Part shown: positions 25,098-42,398 of the stretch, piece after piece | How the letters are laid out: each line of letters begins with the position of its first letter | Numbering within the stretch: the first letter of the stretch is position 1 | NCBI GenBank assembly: GCA_019843655.1 | Contig: JACDQD010000004.1 | Coordinates: forward strand, 1,240,001-1,304,000 | DNA: 64,000 nucleotides | DNA from: Lethocerus indicus | Taxonomy: Eukaryota > Arthropoda > Insecta > Hemiptera > Belostomatidae | Reading direction: 5' to 3' | The notes under the pieces: generated by a model | The model's database searches: none | Told to the model about the DNA's origin: nothing | Seen by the model: only the letters and a program-made list of their open reading frames with translations | Position numbers and translations under genes: made by a program

Positions 25098-28000
25098 TCA
25101 ACGACGATGAACCTTCTTCCAGCTACTGTCGTCACCACTGTCTTCGGCTGTAACAAACATACATTTATATATTTATTTTTAAAATACAACCCAAAATGTT
25201 TACAAATAATGAAAACTACAGGCTTCATTTCAGAATAATACTGCGATAAAATCAAATGTCACCTCGAGCTTTAGGTGGTGCCTGCTGAGAAGATTGAGCA
25301 TCTTTAGTTCGCCATTCCTTATTTTCCTCAGTTGGTCGTCTAAAAATACAATATCAACATACATCAATATACAACAAATATTAATTAAATAAAAATAATA
25401 TAGTAAAATATTTTGTTATTCTAAATATTAATAACAAGATCACTGTCCTGTTTATTTGATCCTATTTGAATTTATCTGAATATATCTGACTATGTATCTG
25501 AATATGCACCTGAATTTTTACAGATAAATTTGAATTAATTTAGATAAATACAGATAAGGTCAGATAAATTCAAATAATAGGATCAAATAAACAGGACAGT
25601 GACGTTATTTGAATTTAAATAATAATGATAATCATTTTATCCATTCCTTGTGATATTGGTCAATTAAAAGTTATGAAAATACTGTTGGTATTTCATTTTC
25701 AAAATTTCACACTACATTTTGGAAATACGGAAACAAATTTGTACTCATTTCTCTACACATATTGTTTATTGCCAAAGTATGTACCAATATGTTGGGAGAA
25801 ATCACTTCGCGCTATTTAAGAGGCATAACTGGGTCATCTGACTAGTCAATTTAAAAGTAATGGTGTGTGGAGAAAGTTATTTCTCCTACCACACATCCAG
25901 AAATGATTGACAAACTAAAAAATATTTTGGAACCTAATAATTCTAGGCTTATTTCTATGAACAATTCCACAATTTGTTAGGTCAAGCATATTTTAGCGAG
26001 TTAATTAAATAGAATATTACAACACAAGCTGAATGAAGAAATTCAAGACATTAAGCCTTTTAAAATAATATATTGACTTAGTGTCCATTATATTGACCTT
26101 TAACTGGTTATAATTCCAATATTTACAAGCTCTAGGTGTAAGATAATGTTTCGATAATTTGAATTAATATAAAATATATTTGAAATAATCTAATACTACA
26201 CAATCTGCTGGTAATTATTATGATACGCAATTATGTTGCTTAAAAGAAACTACATATTTCAAATATCAGATAACAGTAATACACATTTGTAAATTGTGTA
26301 TTTACAGAATTAAATAAAAAATTAAACTAGCTAAATGATAAATACATACCTAGAGGTACCTGACTCCTGGGGTTCTTGGGCCTCACTTGCACGTGCAGTT
26401 CTCCAACTTCCACCTCCAGATCCCTAATCAAAAATATCAACTCAGTTAACAAATTTCTCAATTTAAGACAAATAAAAATGAAATTAATTGAATTTAAACT
26501 GTAGCTTTTATGTTTATTATTGTATTTATTATAAAACATCTACAATAAAATATATGACATTATTTGTAAAAATAGACTCACAGTCTCAGGTCGTCGATCA
26601 AAATCTCTGTCAGACTTCTCGAAACCACCTCTGTCATCATACTTTCTATATCCTCTACCACTGTCCTCTTCCCTCCTGAAACTCCTTCCACTATCTTCAT
26701 CTCTCTTCATACCTCTATCATTGGATTCTCTTTCCCTTTCTCCACCACCTCTTGTTTCGTTTGGTGCATCTCCTCCACGCCGCCAGCTACTCATACTGCT
26801 ACCACCAAGACCACCACCACCACCACCACCGCCACCACCACCAGCACCACTTGAACCGCCGCTAGGTCTAGATTCCGCGTCTCGGTAACTGCGAGCTGGA
26901 AAAATAAACAACATAACATTGTCATCAAGGAATAGAATGAATTTTATGCATTGGCCAAACACTGTTAGCACACTGAATGCTCAGGTTCTTACACGATCAC
27001 TGTTGTTAAACTAAGTAGACCATAGTCAACATTGAAGACTTTATAACATTACCCCCCCCCCAAGGGGTACTGGAGTGCTGGTAAACACAGAGCAGAGTGT
27101 AAAAAGTCCCAAAAATTAAAAGAAAATCCTTACAATATACAGTTTTGGAAATGAACAGAAAGCAAAATTTAATTAATGCAAGTGCTTTCTCAATGTTTAC
27201 ATTAATAAAATGAAATAATATTATTATTCCTGCAAGATTTCAAGTGGTAGCATATGATCATACTTCCTAAAATGAAAATATTTGATAACAGTTTCAAAAC
27301 ATCATATTTATCAATGAAAAACTGTGTGATCAGAGGTACAATCACTTGAATAATTAAAAATTTTTTTGAACAGTGAAAAATAAAGGAACAAATACTTACA
27401 TGGCTTCCAAACATTCTTAGATTCAGGAGTATCTGACTTTCTCCACTTATCAGTCGTGTCCCTATCCCTGTCTCTAGCCATGTCCCTGCTGCCCCTATCC
27501 ATATCCCTATCCTTTCCCCTATCTCCATCTCTGCTCCTTTCCATAGCGGTTTTAGATCTCCAAGAGGACATATGAGCTTTATCAGCTTCTTCCTGTCTCC
27601 TAGCAACTTCCTCTTCCCGCTGCCGTTGTTTCTCTGCCTTGCGATCCAACATTTCTATCCTCTTTCTAAAAATAAAAATATTCAAATTAAATAGAAACAA
27701 GATAATGTTCAATAATGTAACACAGTTGAACAACAAATAAGATAAGTGCATACCTCTCTTCTTCCTCCTTCTCAGCTTTCCTCAATGACTCTAATTTTTC
27801 TTCCTCTTCCTTTCTTAACCTTTCTTCCTCAGCTTTCTTTCTCTCTTCTTCTTCCTGTTTTCGAATCCTTTCTTCCTCTTTTTCCTTCTCCCAGGTAGTC
27901 TTCCTTTCTTGTTTCCTTTCTTCTCTTCGCTGAGCCAATCGTTTCTTCCTTTCCTCAGCAAGTTTCTTCTCAAATTCTTTTAATTTAGCCTGTACAATAC

Positions 28001-30052
28001 AAATTATAATTTAAATGGTAAGAAAAATTAAAAGGAAAAAAATTTGAAATACTTTGTACCTGATGTTTCACTAATTAAAATTATATCAACACAAACTAAA
28101 AAGTATGTCAATAATTTTTTAAATACAATTTATAGTTATAGTTCTCACTTCAGTTCTAAAAAATGAAATTTATTTTTCTACCAACCTGATAAATGTTTGA
28201 TCTGCCAGCCTTGAGTCTGTTCATAAACTCCTGCCTTTCATCAAACATTCTACTCAATCTTTTCCTATGCTCAACTGCTTTCTCCCTTTCATCAACCAAT
28301 TCTTGTATACGTCTATCCTCTTGCTCTTCCCACAACTTCCTTTCTTCAACCTAAAATATTGATATAATTATACCATTACCAAACTGCGTGCATAAAAAAT
28401 AAAAATATGAGCAATAAATTCTATCAGGAAGAATTTATTAAATAATTTGTCAAAATTACCTGCTTTTCCTTAAAAGCCTGCTGCAAAAGAGGAATTTCTT
28501 CAAGACGTTTAGCTCTTTCAAAATAATCAATTTTCTTTTCTTGAGATTTCAACTTCTGCTGCATTTCCCTCTTTTCCTTTTGGAGTTCCTCCAACTCTTT
28601 AGCAGCAATCTGTTCTGCATCTAATTTCTTCAACTCCTACAATATTCAAATAATATTTTTAAAAACATATTCACAATTGATATAAAATTATATAGTTATA
28701 ATTCAAGTTAAGGAAGAATAAATCTCTACAGTGTATCAATCTAAAATGTTTACATATGTATGCATATCTGTTATTTTTAACTAGAGAAACAATCATCAAA
28801 ATTATCTTCTTTATATTTATTGATGTGACATTATTGATTTTCAAATAAAATTGTCTCAAAATATTAATTTTAAAATAAGTAAAATCCACCTCTTCATCCA
28901 TTTTCTTAAGTATTTTCTGCCCGTGTGTTGTTTGGGAAATTTGAAGCATTTTCTCCTGGCGAAGTCGATCTTTGATTTCTTGTCTTTCATTAGCCTGACG
29001 TTTACGTTCCCTCTCTGCGCGCTCTTGATCAATACGCTGCTGTTCAGCAAGAGCCTGCTGTCTGGCTGCCTCCTCAGCTTTACGGGCTTCTTCCTCTTCC
29101 TATGAACAATACAGCCAATAAAACTTAATATATCAACTCGTAAAAAATATTCAAAAATAATAGGTGGTACCTATTATCAACTAGCTGGTAATGTTGTAAG
29201 TGGACACAATAAAACAGCAATGACACTGCCATTAATGTTACAGCGGTAATATAAGTTAAGTGTATAATTGGAGTAATAAAATGATACGTTATCATTTCAT
29301 TCTGGAAACTATCATTACAGGCAATTCCTATTTAGATAATCATAAGCATGGTATTGCAACATACCCTAAAGGTATTGAGACGCTCCAAGTACTCTTTCCT
29401 GTCTTCAATAATTTTATGCCTAGCCAATATTAACTGATGTTCTTTATCCATATTTTCTCTGTAGTGATTTACAAGCTGTAAACGAATGCTGTCCTTCTCA
29501 TCCTACAACAAAAAATTATTAATGATTTAATGAATAGTAACTTAAATTATATTTACCCATTTATAATATTAAAATAAATGTTTCGTTTAATTAAAATTCA
29601 ACCCATAACATATACAAAAATAAACCTTAATTTATTAGGTTCAAAAACAATAATTTTTATATGTAAGAAACTTTGTATGTAATTTACAGTTGTACCTTAT
29701 TTGCATTAGGATTGATGATTCGCATAGCATTGTTGAGTACATGTGACATGTTTATAAGCTGTGTTCGAACTTGTTCACTCGGCATACTCTGAAGTACTGG
29801 TCCACCTTCTTGCCTGTCTTCCCTTTGAGATTCAGACAAATCTATTCCAAAATGGACACAACCACCCCCATGATCGATACGTATCTGGGGATAATAAAAA
29901 AAAAATCATGTCTATACTTTCTATAAGTTTGCATTAAAATCAAGTGTTAATGCTCTCTCTACCAATATACCCTGACTTTACTAAAAGTATAAAATGATGG
30001 TAACAGTTATATTTCTTTAGGAAACAAAATAAATGGTAATGAAACAAGATAT

Positions 30053-30115
<63 letters not shown>

Positions 30116-31960
30116 TAAAATAAAAGTAGCACAGAGTGCCATTTATTTATAAAAAAATTGGTAAAAAAGGTTATATCTGAAATTTTATTTTTTGATACAA
30201 ATTAAACTCACCTGCATATCATTGTGTCTTACACAATCCACCAACATGCGCTCCAAGTGGAAAGCAGTTGTGAATGTAGCAAGCTCAAGCAGTCGACTGA
30301 ATTTTACAGTCTGATAGACTTGAGACACTTGCTTTATGAGTTTCACCAAAGTTACATCCTACAAAAAAAAAAGATTGATTAATGTTTTAAAAAAATATTG
30401 TATAATGTGTCTATATTTCAACATATAAATCTTAGAAGTGGTACTTTAAAATTCTTCAATACTGATTAACTATTTGTAAAATATTTGGTAATTAAAATAA
30501 ATAGATATATAAGAGTAAGAAATATTTTGTCAATGACTGGCTTAAGATTGCGTGATGTGGGAAGAGTATCAGTTGGCCAGGGTTGAAACCCTAGCTTAAG
30601 CACTTAATTTAAGTTTGGAAACCAGTTAGTGCATTACCTAACTAATATACGAATAACTCATTAATTAATTTTCGTATAATATATTTCTTAATTATTTAAT
30701 ATATTCATTTCTTATCCTACCGTAATTATTGATGCAGAAATACAAACCTGAAGAGGAGGCACATACTGTTCATCTCCTTGCAACCCAGAAGTGATTGCTT
30801 GAACACGTTTGCACAATGTTAACGGATTGAATTCTACTTCCATGCAAGAATACAAATCCTGCAGCTTGGGTGATGCCAGTTGAACGACGTTTAAACGAAC
30901 CTGAATAAAAAATAATGATTGTTATATTTTCTGTTGGTATTAGCAAGCAATTATTTTGATAAATGAACATTAACTGTCTACTAAAAACACTACACAACAT
31001 GATCAACTAATAATATTGATGAAAAATACGAACCAAATCCCTTATAAGTGATGCTCTAGTAGGGGGCTGCTGAAGTGTAAGCAGTATTGCCAATTTCTGG
31101 GCTTTTTCTAAGGGGCTTTTGTCAGTCTCGATGAAACGGTCAAATTCAGGATGGGCTGATGGAAGTGGAATACAGAGGGTAGCCAGTAAAACTCGACACG
31201 CCATCCTGAATAAAAAGAATTTTGATCATAATTTCAACTTTACGGTGAGAAAAAATAAATTGGTCATTTCAGAACTCGTTCCAAATGATTCAAACTCATT
31301 AGGCGAATCTATTCTTAAAATTATTCTTGATACTATCTGCATAACCATCAAAGTATAAACACACTGAAAAAATCGACATTAAAGTTATATAATTTGTACT
31401 TATGAAGGTATAACTGTAAATTGCCTAACATACTGAACTTAAAAGGTTGAGGTAACAATAATAAAATAAAATGTATACACAAACCCAATTACAGCAGTTT
31501 GGTTTCTTACAACAATTATTTACTTTCATAATATTTTACAGAACATTGTAACTAAAAATGTTACCAATGAATTTAAGTAGTATAAGTATATACTGCTTAT
31601 AAAAAAGGAATAGAGAAGAAATAATATCAAAAACATACCTAATAAAAATGAATGAAATGATTGAAAATAGTGATTATATAACACTGCAAGTATTAAAAAG
31701 TATTTGTGTACCTCTGCAATTCGTCTTGAGTGATATTTTTCTTCATATCTTTGCTAAGTTGAAATAGTTTGAAAAGTGCAGCGGCGTGAAATAAGTAATA
31801 ACCAGCTTTCCAGAATACCATGGCCAATTTCTGATAATAGTTAGCCATCGTTTTTGGCACAGGAGGCTTTTTTGACATATGCATCAATCCGTGAATATCT
31901 TCTGTAGCCTTGTAGGCTTCCTAAACATTACAAAAGATTTATTATATGGGTGTGTGTACG

Positions 31961-31992
<32 letters not shown>

Positions 31993-33864
31993 CAGGATTA
32001 GGTTTTAAAAAATGCATTAATTTTAAACAATAACAACAACAACCACTTTACCTGCCACAGTTCCATTTGTATTGCAGAATCCAACTGTACAAGCCTGGTC
32101 TCTAAATTAAACTGTTGCGTTTCAGGTTTGTTCAGACTCACATTAGCAACCTGAAGAGGAAGCTTTGAAATATCTTCTAAATGCTTACGCAGTTTGTCAC
32201 ATAGTTTCCTGAATTCAGTCTTCCTGTTGTATTTAAGACAGAAGTGAAATGCCTGGAAAAAGATATACAAGCTAGTTATTAATTAGCACTATTATCTACT
32301 GAAAAACTACATTAATTATAGTTGTATTATAAAAAATGTATATAATTAAAAAATTATATTACGATTTAATTAAAATATTGGACTAATCAACACCATTAAT
32401 TTTACATAGAATTATAAAAAGGACAATGGTGAAACACAATTTGCAGGACTTTGTAACTAATAAGTTACCTGGATATAATAATATTGTATTATATAAGATG
32501 CATGATAAAAAAAACAGCACTGTGAAGTTCACTGAATCTTAATATAACAAGATGTAAAATGTGCACCCTTGAGACTGATAAGTTGTAATCATCCTCCCGA
32601 CAATTTTAAAACTTAATATACTTAGAAATGGAATTTTATTTATCCAGTATTAATGTAAGAAATGTGCTCAAGTATTGTACCTAACTCCATAAATCGACAC
32701 ATTATAATTATTAGTATCATTAGTATTATAAAACATTTCCTATTATCAAAAACAGAGGTTTGTCATGCAGACAACAACTTGCAGACTTAGGAGCAGAGTA
32801 CAAAACTATAGTTTAGCCTATATAATATTACAATAAGAGAGGTGACTGATTGAGCAATTGATATTTTAATTTTGAAAGCTATTCTTGTTAGCTATAAATA
32901 CGAAATGGGTAATTGTCACTTTACCATTCGAGCTATGTCATGATACAGAGTCTCACAATGGGCATTGGTACGCAAGAGCTCGAGACACTGACAATACGAT
33001 TCCCACAAAAACTTCACCCAAGGTGTCAAAATGGTACGGTCACTTCTGTCCTGAGCATCTTCTCCGCTTACGGCACTGAAAATAGATATTTTATATAGTG
33101 TATTAATTGTAACTGAACGGTCTAAACATTTTAATATATAATCACAATATTTTTTTATACCTCAATAATATGCTTTCGGGAGTTGCTAAATTGTCCAAAT
33201 CGTCTATGTCGATAACTGCTTGCTGCGACTGTTCTCGGGCGGCTTCGGTCTTTTCCTCAGCCATCCTCAGATAACCACGAATTACATTCTCTAAGGAGCC
33301 TACGTTCACCTGAGGACAAATGTCTTATGCGTTGAAATTCACCAATATCGGTTGAAATTAGAATAATTCGAATTCTAACGAAATAATCGTCTCACCGATT
33401 GAAACATATTTCTGTACTGGAAAAGTCCCTCTTTGGCAATGAGGGATTTTTTGAGCTCCACGCACAAGTCCAAATATTTGAACATAATCGGTTCGAGAAC
33501 GCTTTCGCTCCAACTGTAGGCCCATTTTTTGTTTCGAAAAACTTCATAAAGCGTATCCAAAGCTCTGGCCGGTTTTCCAACATCGATGAACTCTGCAAGA
33601 ATGAAACCATATTGATAGCCCAACTTTCGAGTTACATTTAAAGGCGGTATTTGAAAAGAAATTGAAATCGTCCAGTAGAACAAATAGATACAAGTTTTCT
33701 TTTTGAAAGGTTGGCAGAAAATAATAGATTGGACGAAATTGGTGATAAATAAAATGATAAGTTTAAAGTGTATAAAACGAAAGGATAACAGAATGCAATA
33801 TGGGGGGGTACATACCGTTAGCTCTTTTTAGAGCGTTTTCGGGACGCTGGCTGTACCTAGCCAT
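25098..33864 (-). CDS. eIF3a: Eukaryotic translation initiation factor 3 subunit A (eIF3a), 20 coding exons
   Basis: eIF3a is the scaffold subunit of the eIF3 complex, which binds the 40S ribosome and recruits mRNA and the pre-initiation complex. Joined minus-strand exons (high to low): 33864-33816, 33592-33396, 33309-33161, 33075-32925, 32252-32052, 31920-31712, 31205-31034, 30900-30748, 30358-30212, 29884-29696, 29502-29365, 29099-28890, 28636-28460, 28350-28186, 27989-27754, 27665-27400, 26895-26582, 26423-26350, 25339-25263, 25147-25098. This gives 3,324 nt, 1,107 residues plus stop, in phase throughout. The N-terminus [18 protein letters not shown], the helical region with [11 protein letters not shown] (about residues 145-155), the PCI region (about 315-500), [19 protein letters not shown] (exon 28636-28460) and a long charged coiled coil (about 555-850) are diagnostic. 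The C-terminus is rich in DR/RS, with an 11-12 glycine run near residue 950, and ends [11 protein letters not shown]. Family members run about 1,100-1,400 residues. The exon ending at 28890 uses a weak donor (GTGGAT). The CDS start is 550 bp from DENND10, on the opposite strand. Confidence 0.96.
25440..25602. mobile_element. Short inverted-repeat element (MITE) in an eIF3a intron
   Basis: A 163-bp palindromic insertion in the intron between eIF3a exons 26423-26350 and 25339-25263. The ends are TCACTGTCCTGTTTATTTGA and its exact reverse complement, and the similarity continues inward for about 40 bases through TCCTATTTGAATTTATCTGA. The middle is made of repeated TATCTGA/CAGATAA motifs. No clear target-site duplication is visible. 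The CACTG/CAGTG ends resemble hAT-type MITEs, but without a duplication that assignment is only a suggestion. It is distinct from the palindromic family A-G. Confidence 0.8.
26806..26845 (-). repeat. Coding CCA/GGT trinucleotide run (poly-glycine in eIF3a)
   Basis: A CCACCACCACCACCACCACC-type run inside the exon 26895-26582. It encodes 11-12 consecutive glycines in the disordered C-terminal region of eIF3a. A length-variable coding microsatellite is likely. Confidence 0.8.
30059..30112. repeat. (AT)n microsatellite in an eIF3a intron
   Basis: Perfect AT repeat of about 54 bases in the intron between exons 30358-30212 and 29884-29696. Confidence 0.95.
31967..31992. repeat. (AT)n microsatellite in an eIF3a intron
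   Basis: AT run of about 26 bases, preceded by a short (TG)n stretch, in the intron between exons 32252-32052 and 31920-31712. Confidence 0.9.
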
Positions 33865-34414
33865 CCTGTACAATAAATATGAGCCCAGTTTACATAAAAC
33901 GCCTAAAAGAACGCAAATGTACTCGGTACAAAAAAAGGTTAAACGGGGAAATTGGTTAGACGAGGCAACACGGCGTGTGTAACTTGCCGTGCAACCGGAA
34001 ACTACTTTACAATGCGGTTTCTGAACTAATCATTTAATTTGAAAATATTTATTCTTGCTTTATATATACCTAAAAATGGCCCATTAAAAGCTGTATAAAA
34101 CGTGAAATAATAAATTAAAACTGTTTTTACAAGAAATTAGTAAAGAATACTATATTAATATAGCGTTGATACGAAATGTTGGTGGGAGATATTTTATATA
34201 TTATAATTTACATATTAATAATTCGGTCAATAATAATTATTAATAAACTTTATTTCGCGAATACTTTAATCAAATTGTTAAATTTTCATTAACGTGTATA
34301 ATCTAGAGTATAACCTCCGCACTGTTCTAAAGAAGGTTATGCGATTCTGACAATTAATTTTGACAACTTTAATTTTTCAATACCGATTTGATGTAGTTAT
34401 TATTGAGTTTTATT
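33865..34414. promoter_or_regulatory. Divergent promoter region eIF3a / DENND10
   Basis: 550 bp separate the two start codons, which point away from each other. The interval must hold both transcription starts and 5' leaders. I see no convincing TATA box. The eIF3a side (33.1-34.0 kb) has noticeably more CG dinucleotides than the rest of that gene, as expected for an unmethylated promoter end. Confidence 0.55.
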
Positions 34415-36522
34415 ATGAGTGATCTACTGTCTTGTTATATAATAGGTTAGTTTATTATTTTCTCAATTTGGGCGAATTAAGTGCTTTCTGATTGTTATTT
34501 ATTGTGAAAATGTTTTAGAAAGAGATAACAACGATGATATCCTTTGGACGTGGACATACCCTTCGGTGACAGAGAAGCAAAAAGCACTTATTCTCCGCAA
34601 GTGCTCCTTTGAAGTACCAAATGCATTTTTATTTGCCCGTTTTTTTGGGCAGTGGTTCTACATCAATAGTACAGAGTTGAATGACGAAAAAACTCTTCCG
34701 AATGTGAGTACAGTTTGAATTTTGTTCCCCCCCCCCAATTAATATTAAAATTATTAATTGTAAAATTTCTTGTCATATTTCCCTATAAAATTTATGGTCC
34801 ATTATGAGATTAGAACTCACAATTATATCGATTTACTGTATTTTTTTATAATTTAAAATAATAAGAGTGTACATTTGCTCAAAACTTTGTCATCTTCTAG
34901 GTCAAACAGTTTGCGATAGTTTTGTGGACTAAAGACTTAAATACCGAGAAATATGAGAAATTGTGTCGCATAATGAGTAAAACATATTTAGAATCAGGTT
35001 TGTTGAGAACTTAAATTTAAGTAAATTAATAGGTGAAATACTTCCTTATACTAATTTGTTTTAATAATGACTAGGTAATCCAACTTCTGTACTACAGCTT
35101 TATTTGAATGTTGTTACAAAAGGGGCATGCACAGCCAAGGAAAACGGTACATTCCTAGTAAGAGAATTTGGTATTTCTCCATTTCCACAAAAATCTATGG
35201 TCAAAGGTTAATAATTTGTTTACAGTTAAATTTCGTTTATTGACATTAAGACATTGATTATAATGAACGGGTGTTTATTTTAGATCTTATAAAATTATTT
35301 GGTTTGGAAATAATAGTTATTTATACTGTTCTCTTGCTGAAGAAGAGATTAGTGGTATACCACCACAGTTTACAGATTTTATTACAGGTAAGATTTTTAG
35401 ACATCATTGAAATTCTTTTTATTGTTCATTTGAATATTTTTTAATACAGGACCATTTATCTTCTTATTCCAGTGGGTCCAGTCTTTCCCTTTATTAATGG
35501 TACACCGAAAGTTAACCACTCATTTCTATCCTTGGCTTGATTTGAACAGTGAAGATTTGGATCAATTGAAAGTAATTTATTTAATGTATAGAATTTTTTA
35601 TTTTTTAACTGGAAATTATTTTTATTCTACACATTATATTATTGTTACTAGGCCTCAACATGTTATATAGCAGGGTTTTATGACAATTCAGTACTCTCAC
35701 GTACTGATCTTTATGATGTCTTAGTGAATTTGCCAGCAAGAGAAATATCAATTTCGCACAATGCCAAAGGTAAATAGTCACTTATTAATTTATCAGTACT
35801 TTTTATCATGCAATATATTCGTTCATTATTTGTTGCAATTTTTATGTGTATTGTATAAAATTTTTTTTTATACTACCAAAAAGTAACGCTTCTGATATGT
35901 TGAGATTATATGGTTACAGATAGCTTGACAATGACTAAAATCCATAAGGACATAGCCCTATATCTAGTTCAACTCTCAGAGAGTGATCTTACTGAAGGTC
36001 AGGTAGTAAAAGCGATAGCTGAGAAAACTCAAGAGCTTATTAACCAACTTAGGTAATTTTTATACTTAAGGCAAAGTATATGATGAAAATATTTTATTAA
36101 TAAATACATTTTCTATTTCCATTTAAAATCTAAAAACAGTATATACATTTATACAAGGATCAAATCCAATATTTCACTTCCAACTGAGATCCTTTGCGTT
36201 TTACCTGAAACAGGATTAGTAAGAAATATTAAATCAATAATAGATTAGTATCTATAAATTAGAAATAAACACCTAACAATAGAGATAAAGGAATATACTG
36301 CATTATTCATATTGTATACAGTATAATAAGCTTATGATAGAAGAAAATTTGGAGATAAATCTTAGATTAGAAATTAATTTATTTTTTAGGACTATTGGAA
36401 AGGTGGGTGAAGATGGAAAATGTTTGGTATCAATTGAAACTATAAAACAGAAAAACGTTTCACAAGCAATGGAAAGTTTTCTGTGTCAACTGGCTTTTGC
36501 TGAAAATATGCTTCAACTATAA
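34415..36522 (+). CDS. DENND10: DENN domain-containing protein 10 (FAM45 family), 9 coding exons
   Basis: DENND10 (formerly FAM45A) is a small DENN-domain protein linked to late endosome and Rab27 regulation in mammals. Joined exons: 34415-34445, 34519-34703, 34901-34997, 35075-35206, 35284-35387, 35473-35571, 35652-35769, 35920-36052, 36390-36522. This gives 1,032 nt, 343 residues plus stop, with all phases consistent. Diagnostic stretches are DILWTWTYPS and LRKCSF near the N-terminus, GQWFYI, FAIVLWTKDLNTEKY, LKKRLVVYH (about residue 175), the SRTDLYDVLVNLPAREISI block and the C-terminal KQKNVSQAMESFLCQLAFAE. The family is about 350-360 residues. For exon 35473, a nearer AG at 35453 would shift the frame into a stop; the acceptor chosen (TTATTCCAG) restores the conserved sequence. 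It converges on DDX41 with a 761-bp gap between stop codons. Confidence 0.93.
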
Positions 36523-37283
36523 AAAAGAAAAAACCTATAGCATTTAATGTAATTTGCAATATTTTTATATTGGACATACATCATTGCCTTCATGCTCATT
36601 GTAAACATCATTATATATCAAAAGACTGCTAACATTTATAATTAATAGTTTATATAATGAAACATATATTTGTCAAAATAATCATTGTAAGTAATCAACA
36701 TGGTAGTTTTCCATACAATTGAGCTAAATTATTGTCCTATCCCTCGTGCAAAACATTTTTTTAAATAAGTTTCATGCTTACCAAGAAGGAGTTTTTATTA
36801 ATTTTACAAATCTAAAAAATATTATTTTGTAAGAAAACTTCCAAAACAAATTCAAGGATAGTATAAAACATTATCAGTGTTTAACAAAATCTATTTTGGA
36901 TTCTTTCTAAAAAAAACTTATTCAATATATTTGAATTTTACTGTTAACATTAATCCAAACAAGCTAATTTCATTTAGAAAATTTAATCAATTTTCAAGCG
37001 CGTAAATTTCAAGAAATTTAATTCAAAATTATATAGAAATATAGAACCAACTGGTAAATCATAACATTTATCTGTAAATTAAAATTTCTTAAAGGCCAAA
37101 TGAAAAACTTAAATTCAGTGAGAATATAGAGGTACACAGTTTGTTGTACCTTTGTTGCTTTGAACAAAAGGAAAATTATGCTAAATTTTAAATACCTGAT
37201 AGGAATTCTTATCAATTACTATTCTGTCAGTCCTAACATGACAAAAGAATTATCACCAAGTACTTACGGATATAAATACAATT
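36523..37283. other. Convergent 3' interval DENND10 / DDX41
   Basis: AT-rich, CpG-poor sequence between two converging stop codons. It presumably holds both 3' UTRs. TTTATT near 36796 on the plus strand is a possible DDX41 poly(A) signal. No gene is seen. Confidence 0.5.
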
Positions 37284-41322
<4,039 letters not shown>

Positions 41323-42016
41323 TTCAGTAAGTTTAAACTAAACAGCAAAAACTAACAATAGTTAAACTGCCGTATAACCTCCCGGCAGTACTACCAACAG
41401 AGCCTAAACGCAATGGTTGTTGTTGGTAAAAGAAGACTTAAAATACAATACGTAAAAAGGTTCTTAAAATATACAATTTGTAATTAAAGTATTTACTTTT
41501 AGAAATACGTTACTATTTAAAATATGTCTTTAATTTTTTTTATTATGCAGTAGACTTGCAATATATTATATCTAAGTGTAGTCAATTGAGTGAATAAATG
41601 TATATAATGGGACATGTATGTAGAGTTGTATTAGCTTGTATTTAAAAAGTGACGTTATTTTGCTTATAGATAAATCGTATCACTGGGATTATTTATTTAA
41701 TAGTTTAAGTTTTATGTACTCCTCCAATGTTGCTCACTCTGATTAACGAGACCACTTTAATGTAAATCGTTAATATTATTATATACGATTTAATATCCAG
41801 CGAGGATTGTTAATTTGAGTTGAAATTTGCAATTAGTTGTACTCACAGTAAAAATATTAATCTTTAGGCTTTGGTAATGAAAAAGAAGAAATTTCAACTA
41901 AAATAATTGAATCTAAAGTCCCAATATGGCATCCTTCTCGATATTCTAACAGCTGTTTGGTCACATTTTTACTACTACTTCGCGATTTTCATCAATTTCG
42001 TTTATAATATTTAATC
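41323..42016. promoter_or_regulatory. Divergent promoter region DDX41 / SMIM8
   Basis: 694 bp between two start codons that face away from each other, so it must carry both promoters. The sequence is AT-rich with no clear TATA box. Confidence 0.5.
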
Positions 42017-42347
42017 ATGGACAAATACAAACCCGGCGATGGAATTAAATCTTTAAGAACAAGTTCGGCGTTCCGACTGTTCAATTTTGAACTGTACATG
42101 ACTCCGGTAAGTTACATCGTCTACGGTTCTTGTATAACCTGCAATTTATTTTTTTTCGTCCGACTTTAATAAATGTACTCTTTCCTTTCAGAACAAATTT
42201 ATAATGGGTCTTGGATTGTTTGCAATTGTCGGTTGTGCCGGTTACATCGCATACATGAGGAAGACTTTCGAAGGAATGGGCTATTATCCGGCTATTAATA
42301 ACAAAGGGGAAGAAGTTTTCGTTAAAAAGACATCAAAGTGGGATTAA
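42017..42347 (+). CDS. SMIM8: Small integral membrane protein 8 (SMIM8 family), 2 exons
   Basis: Exons 42017-42106 and 42192-42347 join to 81 codons plus stop, with a consensus donor (GTAAGT) and a TTTCAG acceptor. The protein starts MDKYKPGDGIKSLRTSSAFR, has LFNFELYMTPNKFIMGLGLF leading into a single hydrophobic segment of about 20 residues (about 34-53), and ends KKTSKWD. The terminal KTSKWD and the (F/L)NPEL-like segment before the membrane helix are typical of metazoan SMIM8 (vertebrate members about 97 residues). Its function is unknown; a single-pass, probably mitochondrial or endomembrane, protein is inferred. No canonical poly(A) hexamer separates it from the UROD start only 126 bp downstream. 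Confidence 0.88.
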
Positions 42348-42386
42348 ACGCGTGCTGGAAGAATCGCGAATGTAGGTCATGACGTG

Positions 42387-42398
42387 TGTCAGTGAGTG
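42387..42398 (+). promoter_or_regulatory. Possible initiator for UROD
   Basis: GTGTCAGTGAGT matches the arthropod initiator core TCAGT. A start near A42391 would give an 83-base leader without an upstream ATG before the UROD start at 42474. It is sequence-based only; the motif is short and could occur by chance. Confidence 0.35.
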
